In this document: piece by piece, positions 50,925 to 57,934 of the stretch
Layout of the letters: every line of letters starts with the position of its first letter
How positions within the stretch are numbered: the first letter of the stretch is position 1
Assembly (NCBI GenBank): GCA_035525055.1
Contig: DATLEZ010000177.1
Span: forward strand, 1 to 61,520
DNA length: 61,520 bases
Direction: 5' to 3'
Source: DATEEG01 sp035525055
GTDB lineage: Bacteria; Actinomycetota; Acidimicrobiia; Spongiisociales; ZC4RG35
Notes under the pieces: generated by a model
Database searches by the model: none
What the model saw: the letters and a program-made list of their open reading frames with translations, nothing else
What the model was told of the DNA's origin: nothing
Made by a program: the position numbers and the translations under genes

Positions 50925-52265
50925 TTAGAAGGCCCGTTCGATCGCATCGGTATCAAGGGGCCGTCCGTCCAGCACCTCCGAGATGAATCGAGGGTAGGCG
51001 ATCTGCATGCGTGCGATCCCCACCAGATCGGTCATGCCGGCCCGCACCGTCGCCTGGGCGACGTTCGGGAGCCACCTCTGGAGGTAGCTGTAGCCCGAGC
51101 CGACGGTCGTGATTCCCGGAACCGACCGTCGCAACCGGTTCGTGACGTCGATGTGTCTCGCCACACCGACCAGGGGATTCTCCGGTGTCACGTACTCCCC
51201 TGGCTTGTTTTTGAGGGCAGGCCTCTGAAAATGCCAGGCGTTGTAGGGCGAAGATCCGGTGACGCAAATGAGATCGACCCCCATGTCCTTCATGATGGTC
51301 AGCAGCCTGATTGGCTCGCTCAGATCGATCTCGTGCCCAGACTCATCGGTCCCGAACCAGTAGCGGGCCGGCTCTGACGTGATCGGGTGCCCGACGCCGT
51401 CTTCCCCGGCAGAGTGGACGACGGTGTCAAAAGCGCTGAGCCTGAGCCCGAGCTTGAGGTCAGGGGAACTGGACCGCACGCGATCAACGATCGTCCGCAG
51501 AAAACGGGTCCGATTGTCGAACGACCCCCCGAACTCCCCTGGTCTCTCATATGCGCCGAGCACTTCGTGCCCCAGAGAGCCGTGGCAAGCCTTGAGGTCG
51601 ACGAAGTCGAACCCGGCCTCGCCAACGATCTCAGCTGCAATCGCGTAGTCGTCTATGAGCTCGTAAAGCTGGCCATCCGTAAGAAGCGGCTGATCAGGCG
51701 GAGGGCCGAGCGTGGCGTCGAGATGCGGGTGGCGTCTGACGGTGACCGGAGCATGATCCCCTGACGGTGCAGGGTGACTCAGCCGCCCCGAATGCGTTAG
51801 TTGGAGCCCGAGCTTGAGGTTTCCCGTGTCCCCGAACTCCTCGCGGTGCGCGGAAACGGCTGCGTCGCGGAGTCGGCGCAGACCGGCGGCGGTGGTGGGA
51901 GCGATGAGCAGCTGTGCGACTGAGCTCCGGCCGTCTTTGCGGACCGCGGCCGACTCCCCCCAGATCAATTTGGCCCCACTGCGCCCGAACGCCGCCCAGC
52001 GCCCGAGCGAGCCGTCCGTGGGATTGCCGTCGATATCGCTGTCCCAGCCTTCCAAGGGGAGGATGGCAAATCGATTCCCGATTTCGAATCCGCCCGCCGA
52101 GATCGGTTGAGCGAGAGGAGAATGAGGCCCCGTCTCGACTTCATCATCGGACGGAATGTCGATGTCAGCACTGCGGACGTAGCCCGAGAACTCGGTTGCC
52201 GTGGTGAACTGTGACGGACTTGGGTAGTGGGGCAAGAGAACTAGGTATCCGATTTCATCGACCAA
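50925..52265 (-). CDS. Old-yellow-enzyme family flavin oxidoreductase
   Basis: 446 residues, FMN-dependent TIM barrel. SRLSHPAP-like QLTHSGRLSHP, DDYAIAAEIVGEAGFDFVDLK, CHGSLGHEVLGAYERPGEFG and GSGYSYLQRWLP match OYE/2,4-dienoyl-CoA reductase N-domains. The iron-sulfur and second flavin domains of the long dienoyl-CoA reductases are missing. About 60 N-terminal residues precede the family core, so a later start is possible. Reduces an enone- or enoyl-type substrate; which one is unknown. Confidence 0.86.
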   Translation of the reverse strand: MVDEIGYLVLLPHYPSPSQFTTATEFSGYVRSADIDIPSDDEVETGPHSPLAQPISAGGFEIGNRFAILPLEGWDSDIDGNPTDGSLGRWAAFGRSGAKLIWGESAAVRKDGRSSVAQLLIAPTTAAGLRRLRDAAVSAHREEFGDTGNLKLGLQLTHSGRLSHPAPSGDHAPVTVRRHPHLDATLGPPPDQPLLTDGQLYELIDDYAIAAEIVGEAGFDFVDLKACHGSLGHEVLGAYERPGEFGGSFDNRTRFLRTIVDRVRSSSPDLKLGLRLSAFDTVVHSAGEDGVGHPITSEPARYWFGTDESGHEIDLSEPIRLLTIMKDMGVDLICVTGSSPYNAWHFQRPALKNKPGEYVTPENPLVGVARHIDVTNRLRRSVPGITTVGSGYSYLQRWLPNVAQATVRAGMTDLVGIARMQIAYPRFISEVLDGRPLDTDAIERAF

Positions 52266-52277
52266 GGCTGAGCGCGC

Positions 52278-53927
52278 CTACCTCGTCCTCTCTGCCGAAT
52301 GGGCAGCTATGTCACCAAGAGAATGTGACCCTCTGCCCGATGCGGTATCGAGCATTCCCTCAAGGACCTCGAGCACCTCCAACTCGCTGATGTCGTCGGC
52401 CACGAATGGGTCCCCGACGTCCCGAAGCAACACGAACCGGAGTTGGCTCCCACGCCTCTTCTTATCCTTTTGCATGGCTTCGATCAGAGTTCGAGGTTGA
52501 ATCCCCTCCGGCAAACGAGTCGACAACCCGACATGAGAGACGAGGGATTCGACCCGATCAGAAAGGCCCGAGGACGCGTAGCCCTTGAGCTCCGAGAGGC
52601 GAGAGGCGGCGACGAGCCCGACGGCCACCGCTTCGCCATGGTTCCATTCCCCATGAGTGGCGTGCTCAATGGCGTAGGCAAAGGTGTGCCCCAGGTTGAG
52701 GACCGTGCGACGTCCGGTTTCCTCAAAGGGGTCCTCCTGGACGATGGCAATTTTGATCTGGATGGCCTGAGCAACGAGATACTGGAGGTTGGCGAGTGCC
52801 CCGGGTGAAAGTCGGCTTCCCTCCCGCCAGTTGGTCTTTTCGATGTGGTCGAGTAGGAAAGAACTGGCGACCAGCCCGTGCTTCATCACTTCAGCCGCGC
52901 CCGATATGAAGTCCCGATCGGGCAAAGTCTGCAGGGTGGCGACGTCGGCCAGAACGGCCTTAGGCTGCTTGTAGAGCCCGATTAGATTTCTGCCTTGAGG
53001 AGCATCAAGACCGACCTTGCCCCCGATGCTCGTGTCGATCATCGCGATGAGATTGGTAGGACAGTGGACGAGGTCGACACCGCGTAGATACGTGGCGGCA
53101 GCGAAACCCGCGATGTCGCCAATGGTGCTGCTGCCCAATGAGACAACAGTGGCCGTGCGATCGAATCCGGCTTCGAGAAGTCGGTCGTAGACGATCTGGA
53201 CTGAGCCGATCGTCTTCTGGTTCCGCCCCACCGGCAGAACGATCGTCAGGTCGACGTCTCCGAGACTGTGCCCGTACAGGTCGTGCACCACGTCGTCGGT
53301 GATGAGTGCGACCGGACCCCTAATCGTTGCGAGCTGGCGAAGGAATGGGAGAATCCCGGCTCCAACCGTGAACTCATATCCGCCGCTTGGGCTGGTGATG
53401 GGATAGGTGTCGTGACCCGACCAAAGGCTGGCCAACTCCTCAGCAATGACGCCCGGATCTACCTGATCTGTTGTCAGCTGAGGAAAACGTTCGTAGTTGG
53501 GTGCGCGTTCGGTTAGGAGCTCGATGATCCTCTGCTTGGGATCGGCGACTTCGAGCAGCGGACGATTGACCCGGGTCTTGTCGCCCGTCACACGGTCATA
53601 GATCTCCTCGGGGGTGGCAACCAGGCAGAAGATTCGCCCGTTTCGACTCAGTGCCTGGAAGTTCTGAGGGTCGAGAAGCATGCGGCCGCCGGTTGCGATG
53701 ACCAGGCCCTTTCGCTCGCCGAGCTCGATGGCGAGCGAGCGCTCGATCTCCCGAAACGCGGACTCTCCCTGAAGCCTGAAGATCTCGTCGATCGGACCAT
53801 GACGAGCCTCAATCACGAGGTCAGTGTCGACGAACTCGCGTCCGAGCCTCTGGGCCAACTGCTGCCCGACCGTCGTCTTGCCTGTGCCCATGAAACCAGT
53901 GAGCACGAGATTGTTGTCGGGCGTCAT
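52278..53927 (-). CDS. Bifunctional shikimate kinase / 3-dehydroquinate synthase-like fusion
   Basis: 549 residues. Residues 1-165 are shikimate kinase: LTGFMGTGKTTVG (Walker A), DTDLVIEARHG, ATGGRMLL. Residues about 180-540 are the DHQ synthase fold: AAATYLRGVDLVHCPTNLIAMIDTSIGGK-type core, AAEVMKHGL, NLGHTFAYAIEH and WNHGEAV with the zinc ligands. The normal glycine triplet before the NAD site (GGGxxxD) is replaced by GSSTIGD, so cofactor binding may differ. AroK and AroB are usually separate genes in actinomycetes; the fusion is unusual. The ATG is 8 nt after a TAACCT box. Confidence 0.9.
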   Translation of the reverse strand: MTPDNNLVLTGFMGTGKTTVGQQLAQRLGREFVDTDLVIEARHGPIDEIFRLQGESAFREIERSLAIELGERKGLVIATGGRMLLDPQNFQALSRNGRIFCLVATPEEIYDRVTGDKTRVNRPLLEVADPKQRIIELLTERAPNYERFPQLTTDQVDPGVIAEELASLWSGHDTYPITSPSGGYEFTVGAGILPFLRQLATIRGPVALITDDVVHDLYGHSLGDVDLTIVLPVGRNQKTIGSVQIVYDRLLEAGFDRTATVVSLGSSTIGDIAGFAAATYLRGVDLVHCPTNLIAMIDTSIGGKVGLDAPQGRNLIGLYKQPKAVLADVATLQTLPDRDFISGAAEVMKHGLVASSFLLDHIEKTNWREGSRLSPGALANLQYLVAQAIQIKIAIVQEDPFEETGRRTVLNLGHTFAYAIEHATHGEWNHGEAVAVGLVAASRLSELKGYASSGLSDRVESLVSHVGLSTRLPEGIQPRTLIEAMQKDKKRRGSQLRFVLLRDVGDPFVADDISELEVLEVLEGMLDTASGRGSHSLGDIAAHSAERTR

Positions 53928-53988
53928 ACTCGATGAGGTTACCTCCCGGGGCCCGTTCCACCCTTGCCCCGAGCTCTAGCCTCTCAGG

Positions 53989-54420
53989 TCAGACGCCAGC
54001 TGTGGCACCCTCAGTCACTTCGCTCTTGTGGGCCGCAAAGGCCGCCAGAACCTCTTCCTTTTCCGGCTTTGGCACGCCCACGAAATCCAGCGTGCGGGCG
54101 AGTTCAGCCGCAACCTCATCGAATTCTTCCGGAGTGATCTGGAACTGGCGGTGTGCTTCTTCCAAGCCGATAGGTGTCTCCCCTGGCTTGGTGCCCACAT
54201 ACTCGAATGGTCCACCGGCAACGTTGCAGACCCAGAGAGTTCGCATGAACTTCAGGCCCGGCAGCCTCCCCAATTGCTGGGTGTGCCATTCCCGCAGGGC
54301 GGGGTTCTTGGAAGCTTGGCCAACGATCGGATTCTTGACGACTGCGTCGCTGAAGTGCTCAACCACCGCGGCGATCGCAAAAACCCCACCGAGCCTTTCG
54401 TAGAGGGTCTTCTCTGCCAT
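53989..54420 (-). CDS. Group I truncated hemoglobin
   Basis: 143 residues with the 2-on-2 globin pattern: LYERLGGVFAIAAVVEHFSDAV, AGGPFEYVG and LEEAHRQFQITPEEF, the His of EEAH being the proximal heme ligand. Group I members bind oxygen or nitric oxide. ATG at 54420 with AGAAGGAGGAGCC upstream decides the start over an ATG 24 nt earlier. On the minus strand an AT-rich stretch at 54450-54462 (GATAAT, TAAAAT) is a likely -10. The rest of 54463-54926 shows no gene. Confidence 0.9.
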   Translation of the reverse strand: MAEKTLYERLGGVFAIAAVVEHFSDAVVKNPIVGQASKNPALREWHTQQLGRLPGLKFMRTLWVCNVAGGPFEYVGTKPGETPIGLEEAHRQFQITPEEFDEVAAELARTLDFVGVPKPEKEEVLAAFAAHKSEVTEGATAGV

Positions 54421-54926
54421 GGCTCCTCCTTCTATCGCTAACAACTCCTATTTTACATTATCAGGAGCGGTTTGCCTGGGTCGGGAAAAGCCGGTCAAGG
54501 AATTTGAAGCCCTGCTTCGTCCGTAGGAGGAAGTGGTCAGCCCCAGTCAAACGTCAGCACTCGAAACCAAATCGACGGTTGCCTGGTGAAGGAGTGACCC
54601 CAAGACGGCCACTCGGGATAGTTTGGCGAGTTACTTAAGGGGCATTTAGGTCGATGAGGTCTTCCGGGTCGACTATCTCGAGGATGCGTTTGACGCACCT
54701 TGAAAGATTTCGGATAGACACGCCGGTTCCATCGCCACGAAACGAGAATCGGAGACCGCTGAGACCGGTGACATCCAGGAGGTCAGATCGACCAGATCGA
54801 AAGCCAACGATCTGAATCTGCCCCTCAATGGTGGAGGTTCTGGCGGATCACAGGGCCACCTCCAAGAAGGCCGCGAAACGCGGCCGATCGTCGCGGCATA
54901 TGCGGTCAACTAGCCTCCCCTGTTGG

Positions 54927-55235
54927 ATGCCGACTCCTGAGGAGAGTTTTCGCAGGCTCACTCCCTTCGAGCAGCATGCCCTGCTGTCCTCTGTGGCGAG
55001 AACCATCCGACGCGATGCAGAGGCTGCACGCCTCTTTCCTACCGGCAGCTGGCCCCCGGATGAGCTCTCCAAACGGCGGGAGGCATGGAGACTGTTCACC
55101 GCCACCGGCCAGACGGTGGAAGATACCGTGTCGCTGATTTCCAAACTTGCGGAGAGGTTGGGTGAGTCGGTCGAATGGGTGGCAGGAGTGCTGCTCGAGG
55201 CCCACGAGCGTCAGACCAAGAGCGACGCTACCTGA
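54927..55235 (+). CDS. Hypothetical helical protein
   Basis: 102 residues, predicted mostly helical (FRRLTPFEQHALLSSVARTIRRDAEAARLF...AERLGESVEWVAGVLLEAHER). No family recognised. ATG at 54927 lies 10 nt after TAGCCT, a plausible -10. Flanked by two copies of the 16-mer GACACGCCGGTTCCAT (54717 and 55419). Confidence 0.5.
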   Translation: MPTPEESFRRLTPFEQHALLSSVARTIRRDAEAARLFPTGSWPPDELSKRREAWRLFTATGQTVEDTVSLISKLAERLGESVEWVAGVLLEAHERQTKSDAT

Positions 55236-55594
55236 TCTCAGCCGCCCGAGTCTTCCCTGCCTGGAGCTGCCCTGGCTCGCCGACGAAGTCAACGAGGAGG
55301 CCGAGGCTCGGCTGGCGAACCCATCCGCGACATGAAGTAGCCAATTTGGATGCGACGGCCGATCGGACGCAGGTCGCGGCGCCCCAGCCGGGTGATATCC
55401 CGATTCGGCGGAACGGCGGACACGCCGGTTCCATAGAGCAGCGTCAAGTTGCCACAGTGGGGCGTTAGTAAGACGCTAAGACCGACTGCCTAGGGACCTG
55501 CCTGCGGTATTCATAGGGGGTGCGTCGCCCGATGGGCGGCGCGTTTGTTTGTCGTTGCTGGGAAACGACACGGGCGAGAGATAGGTCGGTCGCG
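55236..55594 (+). promoter_or_regulatory. Structured leader before the KimA-like fragment
   Basis: 359 nt without a gene. It contains several potential stems, e.g. AGCGTC (55440-55445) with GACGCT (55472-55477), and ends in an intrinsic terminator at 55522-55551 just before the GTG start. This is the layout of a riboswitch or attenuator. KimA/YdaO-type transporters elsewhere are controlled by a c-di-AMP riboswitch, but I could not match that consensus here. Confidence 0.4.
55522..55551 (+). terminator. Intrinsic terminator in the leader of the KimA-like gene
   Basis: GCGTCGCCC-GAT-GGGCGGCGC: a 9-bp stem with one G-T pair, followed by GTTTGTTTGT. It lies 43 nt upstream of the GTG start. Confidence 0.7.
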
Positions 55595-56098
55595 GTGAAT
55601 CTAAAGCAGAGGCTCTTCGGGAGGCCATTCGCCTCTTACGAGGAGCAACATCAACTGCTTCCAAAGCGGTTGGCCCTTCCGGTCTTCGCCTCCGACCCGC
55701 TCTCTTCGGTGGCCTATGCCACCGAAGAGGCGATGCTGGTGCTGGCTCTCGCCGGCACGGCCGCCTTCAGCTTCTTGACACCGCTGTCGCTGGGCATCGC
55801 CGCTGTGCTTCTCATCGTCATCGTCTCCTACCGGCAGACGATCAAAGCCTATCCGGATGGTGGTGGGGCGTTCATCGTGGCCAACGACAACATTGGTATT
55901 CGCACCGGGACCGTGGCGGCTTCGGCCCTCTTGATCGATTACGTGCTGACAGTGTCAGTGGCTGTGGCGGCCGGTGTCGCCGCCATCACTTCGGCTGCGC
56001 CCAATCTCGTCACTTGGCGTGTGGAGATGGGTCTCGGGTTCGTCGTCCTATTGACGATCGCCGGACGATACTCCGAATCTCTTCGCACGCGGGGTTAA
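55595..56098 (+). pseudogene. Truncated KimA/YdaO-type APC transporter (N-terminal part only)
   Basis: 167 codons from the GTG at 55595. The opening KQRLFGRPFASYEEQHQLL, LPVFASDPLSSVAYATEEAM and KAYPDGGGAFIVANDN closely resemble the N-terminus of KimA potassium/APC family transporters, which are about 600 residues. Four helices are present; the reading then turns into GRYSESLRTRG and stops at 56098. No downstream part exists in any frame. Truncation coincides with the proposed island boundary, suggesting the 3' part was lost on insertion or deletion. Confidence 0.75.
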
Positions 56099-56213
56099 TC
56101 GGGTTGTATCCCCGTCGCGGTTGAGATCCGAACCTATTTTTGAGCCGAGTTGCAGCAGATCATCGACTCGATCCAGATCGTGACAGGGTGAATCCCAAAG
56201 GATCCGTCCAAGT

Positions 56214-56241
56214 CGGCTGCGGCACGTGATTGTCGCAGCCG
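56214..56241. repeat. Inverted repeat after the truncated transporter
   Basis: CGGCTGCG (56214-56221) and CGCAGCCG (56234-56241), perfect, 12-nt loop. A second one, AAGGTGGC/GCCACCTT, lies at 56289-56349. The interval 56099-56489 has no supported gene. Confidence 0.45.
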
Positions 56242-56489
56242 TGCGGATGAGGAGTCATCAAAGTGAAGTGAGTCACCCTGATACCGACAAGGTGGCTGCC
56301 TTTAGCCGCTCGCGCGTCATCGCGTGGCTGTATCCAGACATGCCACCTTCGTTGGCAGGAAAGCGCGCTGGGTCCGCTCGATACGACCCACCCTGAAGTC
56401 CATGAGGCGCCCGGTACCTCGTTCAATCGCAGCCGCCCGACTCGGGGTTGTCGAACCAGGCTCACCAGGTGACTACAAGGGTTTACTGA

Positions 56490-56560
56490 TGGTGGAGGTG
56501 AGGAGATTTGAACCCGTGGATTCACCCTTCGAGGGAAGTCCCAAGCAAGCCCCTGACCCA
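56490..56560 (-). other. tmRNA- or tRNA-like 3' end, possible attachment-site scar
   Basis: On the minus strand: GACTTCCCTCGAAGGG, then a T-arm-like ACGGGTTCAAATCTCCT, then acceptor-like CACCTCC with A and encoded CCA. No 5' half capable of pairing with CACCTCC is found within 120 nt upstream, and the T stem has a mismatch. The encoded CCA and the CTCCACCA end recall the 3' end of ssrA, a common integration target. Interpreted as an att remnant. Confidence 0.4.
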
Positions 56561-56612
56561 CCCCGCGACCATCGACGCTGCCACTACGACAAGGGCGAAC
56601 GTTGAGCCCTGA

Positions 56613-57932
56613 TCAGCCGCCGTTGGTCCGAATCGGGACCTTGAAGTCAACGCGCAATTCGTCGACTACCTGAACGCCATCCGGAACAGCCCCTGCGGCT
56701 GGTGGACGGTCGCTTCGGACCAGCCGCGGAGCCGCCGGTCCGCCGCCCAGCTTGTTGTTGAGATGGTCGAGCAACTCTTGCTTCGGGATACGCGTGTAGC
56801 TGCCGTGCGGCGTGACCGAGATCGCCGCTCCCCATAGGTTCGTCAGGCGCTTGTCTTCGAGGAAGAACCGTGGGCTGGCGTTGTGACTCCCGTGATGCCC
56901 AACCTTGTAGAAGGTGCAGCGCCGCAGCAGGTCCATGTGCTGACTGTCGTCACGGCTGAGCTGCCAGCTCCCCCACTGCGAGTCGCCCGGGAATAGGAGC
57001 ACAGCATCGCCGATCTCGAACGCCAGCATCAAGCTGGTGTTGTTGACCGCAGATTCCAGCGCGGCCGCCCCGAGCAGAGCCGAGCTGCTGGAAAGCCTTT
57101 TGAGCAACTCGAAGATTTTCTCATCCGGCCTGCCGGCGAAGTCCGAGGGCGGCTCCCATTCGGGGAACGGGAGCTGGACCCGGTCCTCGGGGCTTGACGT
57201 CGGCGAGACGGCATGCAGAAAGCTCTCCTCGTGCGGCGGGTCCATGGCCGTGAGCGCGGATTCGTCGTCCGACGGCCCAAGCACATGAACGTCGACCCCA
57301 GGGAGCGCGTCCGTGCGGTGCGGCTGACCCGCCGGCAACCGCCGCAGAAATTCTCGGGCCGCGCCCTGGCTGCCACCCTTGAAGCCGCGGTGGAGCGTCG
57401 TCATAGCGGCGTCATTCTTGAGAGAGAGCATCGGGTCCTGGTCGATCTGCCCCGAAGGCGACTCGCCGAAGAAGTTTTCGATGACGTGGGCGATGAAGTC
57501 GCGCTCCTCGTCACCGAGCGCGTTCAGACCATTGAGCGTGTGGAATTCCTGGCTGAGCGCCACAGCGAACGACGACATCTCTTGCAGTAGACGGACCGCC
57601 TCCGGATCGTTCGGGTCTTCGGTCCACGGCATCCAGACCTCGTCGACGCGCACGTCGCCCCAGGCCGAGTCAAGGAAACCAGAGACGTGGTCTTCATGTC
57701 GATGGGTGATGGCGACGACGTCGATCCGAGCCTCACCGTCGTCCGTGACGTCGGCGATTATGTGTTGCACAACGTCTTCAATCGGCACCACCTGGCCGCC
57801 GACCGTTGGCCGCTTGATCGAGCCACAGTCGATAAGCATTTTGCGTTCCCGGCCATCCTCTGCGGGGAAACGAAGCAAGAAGCAGTCACCAAAACCGACG
57901 TTGTACATCGATACGGTCACGTGCTCGTTCAC
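56613..57932 (-). CDS. ComEC-like metallo-beta-lactamase-fold protein, cytoplasmic
   Basis: 439 residues from GTG 57932. The opening VSMYNVGFGDCFLL and the motifs ITHRHEDH (metal-binding HxHxDH, residues 77-82), LLFPGDSQ (Asp317) and KVGHHGSHNAS (345-349) match the MBL domain of ComEC/Rec2. There are no membrane segments and no signal peptide, so it is a soluble stand-alone hydrolase. It starts 2 nt after the stop of the metallopeptidase gene, so they form one unit. Substrate unknown; nucleic acid or cyclic nucleotide cleavage is possible by fold. Confidence 0.85.
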   Translation of the reverse strand: MNEHVTVSMYNVGFGDCFLLRFPAEDGRERKMLIDCGSIKRPTVGGQVVPIEDVVQHIIADVTDDGEARIDVVAITHRHEDHVSGFLDSAWGDVRVDEVWMPWTEDPNDPEAVRLLQEMSSFAVALSQEFHTLNGLNALGDEERDFIAHVIENFFGESPSGQIDQDPMLSLKNDAAMTTLHRGFKGGSQGAAREFLRRLPAGQPHRTDALPGVDVHVLGPSDDESALTAMDPPHEESFLHAVSPTSSPEDRVQLPFPEWEPPSDFAGRPDEKIFELLKRLSSSSALLGAAALESAVNNTSLMLAFEIGDAVLLFPGDSQWGSWQLSRDDSQHMDLLRRCTFYKVGHHGSHNASPRFFLEDKRLTNLWGAAISVTPHGSYTRIPKQELLDHLNNKLGGGPAAPRLVRSDRPPAAGAVPDGVQVVDELRVDFKVPIRTNGG

Positions 57933-57934
57933 GG

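Noticed and set aside
55236..55594. c-di-AMP (ydaO-type) riboswitch
   Set aside because: Gene context and terminator fit, but the conserved core motifs could not be aligned by eye. Reported only as an unassigned structured leader.
56490..56612. A complete tRNA-Ser-like gene
   Set aside because: No 5' acceptor half able to pair with CACCTCC is present within reach, and the T stem has a mismatch. Treated as a 3' remnant.
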